Assembly (NCBI GenBank): GCA_965246995.1
Contig: OZ252008.1
Span: 1,054,001 to 1,118,000 of the forward strand
DNA length: 64,000 bases
Source of the DNA: VXRJ01 sp965246995
Lineage (GTDB): Bacteria; Acidobacteriota; Vicinamibacteria; Vicinamibacterales; UBA8438
Direction: 5' to 3'
Shown: positions 7,239 through 15,480 of the stretch, in pieces
Layout of the letters: each line of letters begins with the position of its first letter
How positions within the stretch are numbered: the stretch's first letter is position 1
Notes under the pieces: generated by a model
Seen by the model: only the letters and a program-made list of their open reading frames with translations
The model's database searches: none
Told to the model about the DNA's origin: nothing
Translations under genes and position numbers: made by a program

Positions 7239-9767
7239 TCAACGGCGCTTTATTACGAGGCAGGTCATGTCGTCCACGACCTCCGCGCCAGCCGAGAAGG
7301 CCGCGATCTGCTCCCAGACGAGGTCGATAATCTTCTCCGGTGGCCGCGCCGCCGCTTCGATAAATGTCTTGTCCAGGCGCTCCTTGCCGTACAACTCGCC
7401 GTCGAGATTCACAGCGTCGGTAAGGCCGTCAGTAAAGAGGAAGAGCGTTTCGCCCGGTTCCAGTTCAAAGCGGCGGCTGTGGTATGTCATGCCGTCCATC
7501 ACGCCCATCGCCAGGCCTTTGGTAGCCTCGAGCACGCGGCACGCTCCGTCCTCGGCGATGACTACCGGCGAGTCGTGGCCCGCGCATACGTAGTCAACCG
7601 TGCCCGCGGCCAAGTCCACCATCGCGACGACGCCGGTGACGAAGAATCCCATCGGGTTCTGGCTGCAGAGACGTTTGTTGGCCTCCGCCGCAATGGTCCC
7701 GATGTCGGTATGTTGAGAGGACGCCGTCTTGATCGCGGCATGCGCCGCCGCCATGAAGAGCGACGCCGCCACGCCCTTGCCCGACACGTCACCCAGAACG
7801 AGGCAGAGGCGCGGCGGGCCAGACAGCTCGACGACATCGACGAGGTCGCCCCCCACGGCTTGCGCAGGCGTCATCCGCGCGGACACCAGGAAAGCCTCGA
7901 GGTCGATGTTCCCCTCGCGCACCAGCGCGTGCTGCACGACCTTCGCCATCTCGAGATCCTGCTCCATCGCCTTCTGCGCGAGACGCAACTGCTGGTTGCT
8001 CGCCTGCAACTCCTGCGTCCGCTCCGAGACGAGCGTCTCGAGCTGTTCCTCACGGTTGAAGACCTGCACCGTCATGTCGTTGAAGACACGCGCCAAGCTC
8101 CCCAGTTCGTCATCGCGTTGAATGACCTGCCGCATCTGCCCCTGATCGGGTGGGCGGCCCAACTCGACGTTGCGCGCCGCGTCGGCAATCACCTCTATCG
8201 GCCGGGTCAGCCAACGCGTCCCCCAGAGCGCTCCGGCACCGGCGCCACCGAGCAGGACCAGCGCGATCAGCGTGGTGCTGATCACCTCGGCAAATACGGT
8301 GTCGGCGATCCCGTCCAGGTTGACGGCGATGGCAAGTCCACCGATCAGGATCCCGCCGGCGTTGACGATCGGCGACGCGACCCAGAGGCCGCGCTCATCG
8401 GGCGAAAACAGCGACAGGCTTGCCTCGCTCACCACCTCCCCGCGATCCATCGCCTCGACCATCACCACTTCAGCGCGCTGTCCAAAAATGGCGCGGGCGT
8501 CGGTGACACGACCGTCGTTCTGCACTCCGGGACGGGGCGCGGCGGCCGCGATTTCGCGGTCGTTGTTGACCACCCAGAGCGCCTCGAGGTTGCGCGAGCG
8601 AACCAGCACGTCCACCTCGCTCTGGTAGACGGAATAGAGCAGATTGCCAGCGCTTCCTTCGATGGGAATTCCGACCTGCACGAAGCGTGGCTCATCCCGG
8701 CCGACGATCGTGACGTACTTGAAGATCGCACCATCCGAAGCGCGCGGGGCAGAGGAATGCTCAACTCCCCGCGTGGTGCCGTCACGCAGCGGTCCCAGCT
8801 CTTCGTTGCGCGGCAGCGGACCATCGGCCAGTGCGGCTGGCAGGCTCGAGTACCGAACGCTGCCGGACGCGTCCACCACCCGGATCTCGCCGATGGCCGT
8901 CGTGTCGACGATCCGACGCAACCGCTCTTCAACGTCGTCGCGATCCCACGCCGCCAACTCGGCAGCATAGATGAACCGGTCGAGGATGGTCGCCTGCGCC
9001 ATCATGTGCTGGCCCAGAATCCCCTCGATAACGGACGAGACGTCAGCCCGCTGCGAAGCGTAGACGTTCGTCAGGATCTCCTGTTCGCCAAAGTTGAGGG
9101 CATTGCCCACCTGCACAATCCGCGGCTTGTCGACGCCGCCGACGCCGACGTACTTGTAGACCTGCTGATCGATCTCGCGCACCTGAGCGGGTTGCGTGAT
9201 GACGTCGCTGCCGTCGAGTGGCGAGGCCAGGAGCACGTAGAACTTCGATGCCTGCGGCTGTACCGCCGGGTCGGGGTCGAAGCGGAACGGAACCAGGCCA
9301 CCGTTCTCGTCGCGGACGTTCGTCAGGTACGAATAGGCCGATTCGTCAGTGATCCAGAACTCGTCGAGGACGGTCTCTTCGACCACGCTGTCGAGCAAGG
9401 CAATGATCTCGGGAGGCGAGAGCCCCGCTGCCTCGGCTGCGGCCACCATATTGGCCGCGAGACGCGCCTGCGCCGTCATCTGCCCGTCCAGAGTCGCGTC
9501 CAGCGTGCGCGCCACGTTGGCGAGCGAGATCTCCCCGATCTCGGCAAAGCTTGCCGCCAGCAGTTCCGACAGGTCGACGGCGGAGGCTTCCGCCTCCTCT
9601 CGCAGGGCGACGGCGGAGTTGTAGAGCTGTGTCGTGGAGGTGGCAGTGATGGTAACGGTGAGCAGGATCGCCATCGCCAGAAAGCCGCGCACGGCAAGCC
9701 GGAGCCGGGGCGACGCCTTTCCCACCGCGATGGGTGCCGATGCCATACCAACAGCCGCTTCACTCAT
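7239..9767 (-). CDS. Membrane sensor SpoIIE/PP2C-type serine phosphatase with HAMP
   Basis: 842 residues, first gene of the partner-switch operon. One N-terminal membrane helix ('GFLAMAILLTVTITATST', about 28-45), a large periplasmic sensor region of about 430 residues that seems to hold two similar sensor halves, a second membrane helix ('TTLIALVLLGGAGAGAL', about 505-521), a HAMP segment beginning 'TRWLTRPIEVIADAARNVEL', a coiled-coil linker rich in Glu/Gln, then the SpoIIE/PP2C domain. Metal-binding motifs are 'LVLGDVSGKGVAASLFM' and 'LFLFTDGLTDAVN'. Likely senses an extracytoplasmic cue and dephosphorylates the STAS protein (RsbU-like role). Ligand unknown. Confidence 0.92.
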   Translation of the reverse strand: MSEAAVGMASAPIAVGKASPRLRLAVRGFLAMAILLTVTITATSTTQLYNSAVALREEAEASAVDLSELLAASFAEIGEISLANVARTLDATLDGQMTAQARLAANMVAAAEAAGLSPPEIIALLDSVVEETVLDEFWITDESAYSYLTNVRDENGGLVPFRFDPDPAVQPQASKFYVLLASPLDGSDVITQPAQVREIDQQVYKYVGVGGVDKPRIVQVGNALNFGEQEILTNVYASQRADVSSVIEGILGQHMMAQATILDRFIYAAELAAWDRDDVEERLRRIVDTTAIGEIRVVDASGSVRYSSLPAALADGPLPRNEELGPLRDGTTRGVEHSSAPRASDGAIFKYVTIVGRDEPRFVQVGIPIEGSAGNLLYSVYQSEVDVLVRSRNLEALWVVNNDREIAAAAPRPGVQNDGRVTDARAIFGQRAEVVMVEAMDRGEVVSEASLSLFSPDERGLWVASPIVNAGGILIGGLAIAVNLDGIADTVFAEVISTTLIALVLLGGAGAGALWGTRWLTRPIEVIADAARNVELGRPPDQGQMRQVIQRDDELGSLARVFNDMTVQVFNREEQLETLVSERTQELQASNQQLRLAQKAMEQDLEMAKVVQHALVREGNIDLEAFLVSARMTPAQAVGGDLVDVVELSGPPRLCLVLGDVSGKGVAASLFMAAAHAAIKTASSQHTDIGTIAAEANKRLCSQNPMGFFVTGVVAMVDLAAGTVDYVCAGHDSPVVIAEDGACRVLEATKGLAMGVMDGMTYHSRRFELEPGETLFLFTDGLTDAVNLDGELYGKERLDKTFIEAAARPPEKIIDLVWEQIAAFSAGAEVVDDMTCLVIKRR

Positions 9768-9842
9768 CCTGACACTCCGTAGACAAGCACTCCTGCTACA
9801 AAATCGATCCCATGATCTGCCATCGGTCGCGCCGCCTCGGTG

Positions 9843-10685
9843 CTACATCCGCCAGACGGCCAGGAACTGGACGGTGTTCTCGTCCGTCTCGGCACCCAGC
9901 TTGTTCCGCCAATACTGGTACTCGACCCCGATGAAGAACTGATTCGCCGCCGGTTCACCACCGATGGCGTTCCCCAGGTCCCAGACGAACTGCGGCTGCG
10001 CCAGGATCCACCCGTTCAGGTTGCGGTTGAACGGCACGTCCTCCCGGACGGTGGTCGCGCCGATGTACTCCGCGTGACCCATGAAGTTGAACGACTGGTT
10101 GCCGATGCTGAAGATTGATAGCCAATTGACGTCGAACATGTAACTCTGGCTCGTCTGGGCCGCCCCACCGCTCGCAAAGCCGGTGCTGGCGTCGAAGAAC
10201 GCCGTCATGTCGGTGTTCAGGAAGACGAAGCCCGGTACGCTCCAGGAAAGCCGGACGCCCGGCAGGAATTTCAGGAAGTTGGCGTCTCCATCGATATTGA
10301 TGCCGCCAATCAGCGCCACGTCGCGGATCGGTCCGGCGCCCACCGTGGAGCCGGAGACCTTGGAGAAGCTCAACGTCGGATACCACTCCGAATACAGGTC
10401 CTTGTCGTTGAAACCGTCGATGCCAGCGTCGTCGATGATGTCAACGAAGAAGAAACTGTCGCCGCCCTTCCAGGTGGACGCCTGCTGCAACGTCAGAATC
10501 TGCGTCCGTGCGGTGGTCGCCGGACTCGCGAACGGGTTCACCAGATGGCCGAACTGGTAGTGGAACTCGGTCTGGGCCGACGCTGTGCCTGCCGTCGCCA
10601 GCACCACCACCATTGCCGCCCCGCAGCAACCCCCGGTTGACACCCGACTCTGGACCGGGCCACCGGCCCATCGAAGCGTGCTCAT
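9843..10685 (-). CDS. Tsx-like outer membrane channel protein
   Basis: 280 residues with a signal peptide ending near 'AGTASAQTEF', then alternating aromatic strands of a beta-barrel. 'WKGGDSFFFVDIID' and the C-terminal 'NQFFIGVEYQYWRNKLG' resemble nucleoside-specific Tsx channels and the related DUF5020 group. Length is usual for Tsx. It stands alone, divergent from the Fic gene across 271 bp. Substrate specificity is not predictable; the protein could transport nucleosides or simply be a related porin. Confidence 0.75.
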   Translation of the reverse strand: MSTLRWAGGPVQSRVSTGGCCGAAMVVVLATAGTASAQTEFHYQFGHLVNPFASPATTARTQILTLQQASTWKGGDSFFFVDIIDDAGIDGFNDKDLYSEWYPTLSFSKVSGSTVGAGPIRDVALIGGINIDGDANFLKFLPGVRLSWSVPGFVFLNTDMTAFFDASTGFASGGAAQTSQSYMFDVNWLSIFSIGNQSFNFMGHAEYIGATTVREDVPFNRNLNGWILAQPQFVWDLGNAIGGEPAANQFFIGVEYQYWRNKLGAETDENTVQFLAVWRM

Positions 10686-10956
10686 GCTGTCCTCGTCCTC
10701 TCAAGTACAGAGATCACGTGACGGGCGCAGCGACAGAAGGAACGCGCCGCCGAACCACCTGATGTCTTCCCATGATAGCGGCTCGGAACCGGCGGCGTGG
10801 TGCGGCAGCTCGCTCCGCTACCGGATCCGTGCTGCCTGCATACCCGACAAGATGCCTTTATTCAATGTTTGCTGCATAATACTTGCTATGCGATCCACTA
10901 CCGCCTAGCTATTTCAGAACTTTTGCTCTGATTCTTTAATAAGAGGCCGGGACACC

Positions 10957-12114
10957 ATGCAACGCAATGCCACTGGGGGATACGCCGTGACACCGCTAGT
11001 GGGAGAGGTAGTCCGCGCGTTCCTGCCCGATCCCCTTCCGCCGGCGCCGCCGCTGGCATTCGAAGCCGGTATCCCGCGTGCGCTCGAAGCGGCAGCGACC
11101 GCGCTAGGCCGGCTCGACGCCATCGGTACCGGCACCGATCCACGGGCGGCGATCCTCCGCTACGCGTGCGTCAGGCAGGAAGCAATCGGCTCGTCGCGCA
11201 TCGAGGGCATCAACGTCCCGATGGAGGTGCTGCTGAAGGTAGAGGTGGATGGACCGTCGTCGTCGACGACCGATGACGTGCGCGAGGTGGCCAGCTACGT
11301 GCGCGCGACCGAGCAGGGACTCGGTCAACTGAGGAGCGGCCGGCCGATCTCGAACCGTCTGCTCCGGGATTTGCATGCGATTCTGCTCGACAGCCCGCGA
11401 GGCCGCAACAAGATGCCGGGTGAATTCCGCCAGACACAGAACTGGATCGGTGGACCGCATCCGTTGAGCGCCCGCTACGTGCCGCCGCCGCCGGTGGAGG
11501 TGGAGAACTGCATGGCGGCGCTAGAGCGCTTCGTGCATGCGGCCGACGATAGCCTTCCGCTGCTCGCGCGCATCGCGCTGGCCCATGTGCAGTTCGAGAC
11601 CATTCATCCTTTCCTGGATGGCAACGGCCGCGTGGGGCGCCTGCTGGTCACGCTGATGCTGCGCGACCTGAACCTGCTGCGCGAGCCGGTACTGCCGATC
11701 AGCGCGCACCTCTTCCGACACCGGATGGCCTACTACGATCTCCTGAACGCGGTAACGCGGGCGGGTGACTGGGAAGCGTGGGTCGAGTACTTCCTCGAGG
11801 GCGTCCGCGCAGCGGCGGACGCCGCATTCGCGCTTTCCGGCCGGCTGGCGGATGTCTTCGCCGCGGACCGGCAGCGGATCCGCGGCGCGGGCCGTCGCGG
11901 CCGGTCGGCCGCGCGCGTGCACGAGGTGCTGATGGCAAGGCCGGTCGTCTCGATCCCGATCCTCCGAGAGCAGACTGAACTCTCGTTCCCAGCCGCCGCC
12001 AACGCGGTCGGCCTTCTGAACGAGATGGGAATAACGCGCCAGATGACCCCCGGCGCGCGCAATCGCATCTTCGGCTACGACGCCTACCTGAAGATTCTCG
12101 ACGAGATCGCGTAA
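10957..12114 (+). CDS. Fic-domain AMPylase-type protein, class II self-inhibited
   Basis: 385 residues. A Fic_N-like N-terminal region is followed by the Fic core with the catalytic loop 'HPFLDGNGRVGRLLV' (about residues 217-231), matching HPFx(D/E)GNGRxxR. An inhibitory helix motif 'SSRIEG' ([S/T]xxxE[G/N]) lies near residues 79-84, upstream of the Fic core, which defines a class II enzyme needing no separate antitoxin. The C-terminal 100 residues look like a winged-helix ('ILREQTELSFPAAANAVGLL'). These proteins transfer AMP (or other NMP) to Tyr/Ser/Thr hydroxyls. AAGAGG lies about 10 nt before the ATG. The 271-bp upstream gap to the Tsx gene is AT-richer around 10855-10945 and probably holds the promoter, but no confident -35/-10 pair was found. 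Confidence 0.92.
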   Translation: MQRNATGGYAVTPLVGEVVRAFLPDPLPPAPPLAFEAGIPRALEAAATALGRLDAIGTGTDPRAAILRYACVRQEAIGSSRIEGINVPMEVLLKVEVDGPSSSTTDDVREVASYVRATEQGLGQLRSGRPISNRLLRDLHAILLDSPRGRNKMPGEFRQTQNWIGGPHPLSARYVPPPPVEVENCMAALERFVHAADDSLPLLARIALAHVQFETIHPFLDGNGRVGRLLVTLMLRDLNLLREPVLPISAHLFRHRMAYYDLLNAVTRAGDWEAWVEYFLEGVRAAADAAFALSGRLADVFAADRQRIRGAGRRGRSAARVHEVLMARPVVSIPILREQTELSFPAAANAVGLLNEMGITRQMTPGARNRIFGYDAYLKILDEIA

Positions 12115-12149
12115 CCCGCGCGCGTTACTCCCGCCGTGCGGCCGGACGT

Positions 12150-12881
12150 ATGATAGGGCCGATGCTGGGCCGCGCACCGATCCGTCTGGCAATGACGCCC
12201 GTGGCGCTCGCGGTTGTCTGTCTCTGCTCTTCCCTCACGGCAGCCCCCGCCAGATCAGCGGCAACGCAAGCGGCGCCAACCGCTATCGAGCTCCCCGCGA
12301 CGATCCCGGTCTTTCCGCTGGACGACGTCATGCTGTTCCCGCACGCCTCTCGGCCACTTCATATCTTCGAGGAACGCTACCGGCACATGGTGGCCGACGC
12401 GCTCGCGGGCGACCGGGTGATTGGCATGGTGATGCTGCAGCCTGACTACGAAGACGAGTACGAAGGGAATCCACCGATCTACGAGATCGGCACTGCGGGT
12501 GTGATCTCGAACGTCGAGGAGTTGGCCGACGGTCGCTACAACATCGTGCTGCGTGGCCTGACGAAGTTCCGAGTCACGTCCGAGGATCGGAGCCGGGCGT
12601 ACCGGATGGCCGACGTCGTAGCGATGCCGGAACCGCTGGACGATGGTGACCGCGCGTCGCTGCGGCAGCACCGCCCGCTGCTGCTGCAACTGCTCGCCTT
12701 CATCGACCAGCGCGAGGCGCCGACGCCCGACGACCTGCCGGACGACGCTCTGGTCGACGGACTGGCGCAGTTCCTCGGCATGAGCCGTTTCGATCGGATG
12801 GACCTGCTGCGCCAGGACGGCTCCCTGGCACGCGCCGAAGCACTCGTCGCGATGCTCGACCGAGGCGAGTTGTCGCGATGA
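12150..12881 (+). CDS. Exported LON substrate-binding (LonN/PUA-like) domain protein
   Basis: 243 residues. After a hydrophobic, signal-like N-terminus ('MTPVALAVVCLCSSL'), the protein is a stand-alone Lon N-terminal domain: 'IPVFPLDDVMLFPHASRPLH' then 'IFEERYRHMVADALAGDR' and 'YNIVLRGLTKFRV'. There is no AAA+ ATPase or protease domain, so it is not a Lon protease; cytoplasmic homologues are called LON peptidase substrate-binding domain proteins. The signal peptide is unusual for the family and suggests a periplasmic role. Start could be ATG 12150 or ATG 12162; both keep the signal. Confidence 0.82.
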   Translation: MIGPMLGRAPIRLAMTPVALAVVCLCSSLTAAPARSAATQAAPTAIELPATIPVFPLDDVMLFPHASRPLHIFEERYRHMVADALAGDRVIGMVMLQPDYEDEYEGNPPIYEIGTAGVISNVEELADGRYNIVLRGLTKFRVTSEDRSRAYRMADVVAMPEPLDDGDRASLRQHRPLLLQLLAFIDQREAPTPDDLPDDALVDGLAQFLGMSRFDRMDLLRQDGSLARAEALVAMLDRGELSR

Positions 12882-12915
12882 GAAGTGTTTTCTTCCGACA
12901 TTGAGAGGTATCGCC

Positions 12916-14235
12916 ATGAACGAATCCATATCCCCCCGCACGTCGACGGCCTCAACCGCCACCGGCGTCACCCGACGCCAGGCTTTGCGTGGCGCAGGCG
13001 TCCTGCTCGGCGGCGCGGCGCTGGGCGCGACAGCACCGGCAGGCGTGGCGGCGGCGCCCGCGGCGGCGGCGCGCCTGACGGCGCAGACGGATCCGGTGGG
13101 ACCGCACGACCCGAGCGTCCTGCCGGATGGCGTCCGTTCCCGCTTCGTGGCGGATGTCCACGGGCTCGACATGCACCTGCTCGAGGCAGGGCACGACGCC
13201 GGAAACCGCCGGCCGCTGCTCTTGCTCCTGCATGGCTTTCCGGAACTCGCCTACAGTTGGCGCCACGTGCTGGTCCCCCTCGCGGAGGCGGGATACCACG
13301 TTGTTGCGCCGGATCAGCGAGGCTACGGCCGGACTACCGGCTGGGATCCGGACTACGACGGCGACCTCCGATCGTACAGTCGGCTGAATACGGTCCGTGA
13401 CGCGCTCGCGCTTGTAGCGGCGCTCGGCTACCGGTCGGTCGATGCGGTGATCGGCCACGACTTCGGATCGCCAGTCGCGGCGTGGTGCGCCGTTACCCGC
13501 CCGGATATCTTCCGCGCCGTCGCGCTGATGAGCGCGCCATTCGGTGGAACGCCGGCCTTTCCCTTCGACACCGCCGACAACCCACGCCGGCCGGCGCCGA
13601 CGGAGCCGGACATCTACTCGGAGATGGCACGACTCTCCCGCCCGCGCAAGCACTACCAGCGCTACTACACGACGCGCGAGGCGAACAACGACATGTGGCA
13701 CGCACCGCAGGGGATACACGACTTCATCCGCGCCTACTACCACCAGAAGAGTGCCGACTGGGAAGAGAATCGGCCGTACCGTCTGGGGGGGTGGACCGCG
13801 ACCGAGGTGGCGAAGATGCCCACCTACTACATCATGGATCGCGACATGACGATGGCCGAGACGGTCGCGAAGGAAATGCCGACCCCGGCGGAGATCGCCG
13901 GGAACCGCTGGCTGCCGGAGGACGAGTTGCGCGTCTATAGCCAGGAGTTCGGGAGAACCGGCTTCCAGGGGGGCCTGCAGTGGTACCGCGCGGGCGTCTT
14001 CTCGGACGAGTTGCGCACCTTCGCCGGCCGGACCATCGATATCCCGTCGATCTTCATCGCGGGACGGAGCGACTGGGGGGCGTACCAACGGCCCGGTTCA
14101 CTCGAGCGGATGCAGGAGTCAGCCTGCACCGACATGCGGGGAGTCCACTTCGTCGATGGCGCCGGCCACTGGGTCCAGCAGGAACAGCCGGAAGAAACGG
14201 CCCGGCTGCTGATCGACTTCCTGCGTGACGCGTAG
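12916..14235 (+). CDS. Tat-exported alpha/beta hydrolase, epoxide hydrolase/dehalogenase-like
   Basis: 439 residues from ATG 12916 (GAGAGG 7 nt upstream). A Tat signal is present ('TRRQALRGAGVLLGGAALGA'). The hydrolase core has the 'LLLHGFPELAYSWRHV' oxyanion-hole motif, the 'DQRGYGRTTG' loop, a nucleophile Asp in 'VIGHDFGSPVAAW' (about residue 182), and the catalytic His in 'GAGHWVQQEQPEE'. Asp as nucleophile with HGFPE indicates the epoxide hydrolase / haloacid-type dehalogenase branch instead of serine esterases. Substrate unknown. The stop TAG directly abuts the ATG of the next gene. Confidence 0.88.
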   Translation: MNESISPRTSTASTATGVTRRQALRGAGVLLGGAALGATAPAGVAAAPAAAARLTAQTDPVGPHDPSVLPDGVRSRFVADVHGLDMHLLEAGHDAGNRRPLLLLLHGFPELAYSWRHVLVPLAEAGYHVVAPDQRGYGRTTGWDPDYDGDLRSYSRLNTVRDALALVAALGYRSVDAVIGHDFGSPVAAWCAVTRPDIFRAVALMSAPFGGTPAFPFDTADNPRRPAPTEPDIYSEMARLSRPRKHYQRYYTTREANNDMWHAPQGIHDFIRAYYHQKSADWEENRPYRLGGWTATEVAKMPTYYIMDRDMTMAETVAKEMPTPAEIAGNRWLPEDELRVYSQEFGRTGFQGGLQWYRAGVFSDELRTFAGRTIDIPSIFIAGRSDWGAYQRPGSLERMQESACTDMRGVHFVDGAGHWVQQEQPEETARLLIDFLRDA

Positions 14236-14931
14236 ATGGTCGCGCCCATGCCCGGCAGATTCGCGGCCGCGCTCGGCCTCGCGCTGCTCCTTGTGCTCGG
14301 ACCGGCGCCGGATCCACCCGGCGCCGTTGCCGTGGCGGCCGAGCAGCTCGAACACCGGGTCGTCATCCTCGCCTACGACACGAACGATGTCCGGTTGCCG
14401 ATGGCGCTCGATGCGATCAAGTTCTGGAACAGTGTGGCAACGGAGTTGCAGTTGCCGCTCCGACTCACCGAGGACATCCGGGTCGGCACGCCGATCATGC
14501 GGCCGCTCGAGAACTACGCCCGCTCGATCTCGCAGCGAGCAGGCCGGCTGCGTGGCGGACCGGGCGAGCCGGCCGCGCCCGCGGAGGTAGCCGAGCTCGA
14601 GGCCGGGGCGGTGGTGTTGCTGTCGCGTCAGGACCTGATGTCGTTCGCCTGGCCGGTGCCCCAGCGCCCGGGCCACTACTTCGTCGCCATCGAAGAGGAC
14701 GCCACCGCGATGGCGCGTAATCCGAACATCGCACGGAACATCCTGGCCCACGAGATCGGCCACACGCTCGGTTTGCGCCACAACCGAAATCCGACGACCC
14801 TGATGTGCGGGCCCTGCCAGACACACGACCTGGCGACGGATCGCCCGCAATACATGCATCTGACCGACGGGGACCGCCACCGCCTGATCAATCGCTACGA
14901 TTCCAGCAGCTCGCCGAAAGGACTAGAATGA
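14236..14931 (+). CDS. Small secreted metzincin-type zinc metalloprotease
   Basis: 231 residues with an N-terminal signal ('GRFAAALGLALLLVLGPAP'). The zinc site 'HEIGHTLGLRHNRNPTTLM' (HExxHxxGxxHN plus a Met-turn candidate) places it in the metzincin clan, matrixin/archaemetzincin-like in size. The ATG follows the previous stop without a gap, so it is translated in the same transcript as the hydrolase. Two Cys in 'LMCGPCQTH' just after the zinc site may form a disulfide or a further metal site. Substrate not predictable. Confidence 0.82.
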   Translation: MVAPMPGRFAAALGLALLLVLGPAPDPPGAVAVAAEQLEHRVVILAYDTNDVRLPMALDAIKFWNSVATELQLPLRLTEDIRVGTPIMRPLENYARSISQRAGRLRGGPGEPAAPAEVAELEAGAVVLLSRQDLMSFAWPVPQRPGHYFVAIEEDATAMARNPNIARNILAHEIGHTLGLRHNRNPTTLMCGPCQTHDLATDRPQYMHLTDGDRHRLINRYDSSSSPKGLE

Positions 14932-14990
14932 CGTCCTTCGCACGCAGAGTTTGGCAACACGGCCCGCACGCATCTGAAGGAGAAACCACC

Positions 14991-15428
14991 ATGTTGACGC
15001 CCAGGAAGCTTGTCGCCTTTGGATTGATGGTGTTCGGCCTCGGCTTCGCGGCCGGGCAGTTCGCCGACTTCGAGCCGGTCGCCTCGGCCCAAGGGGACCG
15101 GATCTTCGAGATGCGCACCTATACCGCGCACCCCGGTCGGCTCGACGCGCTGAACGCGCGGTTCCGCGACCACACCAGGCGGATCTTCGACAAGCACGGC
15201 ATGAGCGGCGTCGGCTACTGGACTCCGCAGGAAGCGCCGCTCGCCGACAACACGCTGGTCTACATCCTCGCGCACGACAGCCGCGACGCGGCGCAGGCGA
15301 GCTGGGATGCGTTCCGTGCCGATCCGGAATGGTCGCGCGTCTCCGAGGAATCGCAGCGCGACGGCCGGATCGTCGAGAACGTAGACGTGCTCTGGCTCGA
15401 GGCAACCGACTACTCGATGATCAAGTAG
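14991..15428 (+). CDS. Secreted NIPSNAP-family protein
   Basis: 145 residues starting at ATG 14991, which has the strong AAGGAGA site 8 nt upstream; an upstream in-frame ATG at 14928 overlaps the previous stop but lacks such a site. A signal peptide ('LVAFGLMVFGLGFAAGQFA') precedes the NIPSNAP ferredoxin-like domain: 'IFEMRTYTAHPGRLDALNAR' is the family opening and 'AQASWDAFRADPEWSRV' its second helix. Function of bacterial NIPSNAP proteins is largely unknown. Confidence 0.88.
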   Translation: MLTPRKLVAFGLMVFGLGFAAGQFADFEPVASAQGDRIFEMRTYTAHPGRLDALNARFRDHTRRIFDKHGMSGVGYWTPQEAPLADNTLVYILAHDSRDAAQASWDAFRADPEWSRVSEESQRDGRIVENVDVLWLEATDYSMIK

Positions 15429-15437
15429 TTGGTACTT

Positions 15438-15455
15438 GCCGGTCGCGAGACCGGC
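15438..15455. repeat. REP-like palindrome between convergent genes
   Basis: Perfect 7-bp stem GCCGGTC-GCGA-GACCGGC followed by GCACC, in the 52-bp gap between the NIPSNAP gene and the convergent TPR gene. No U-tract, so a weak terminator at best. The stem, 4-nt loop and trailing GCGCACC resemble the palindromes at 42585 and 45519. Confidence 0.5.
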
Positions 15456-15480
15456 GCACCGAGGTTAGGGCGCCGTTAGC

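Noticed and set aside
15429..15480. Intrinsic terminator between the NIPSNAP and TPR genes
   Set aside because: The hairpin at 15438 has no U-tract, so it was kept as a repeat-like palindrome only.
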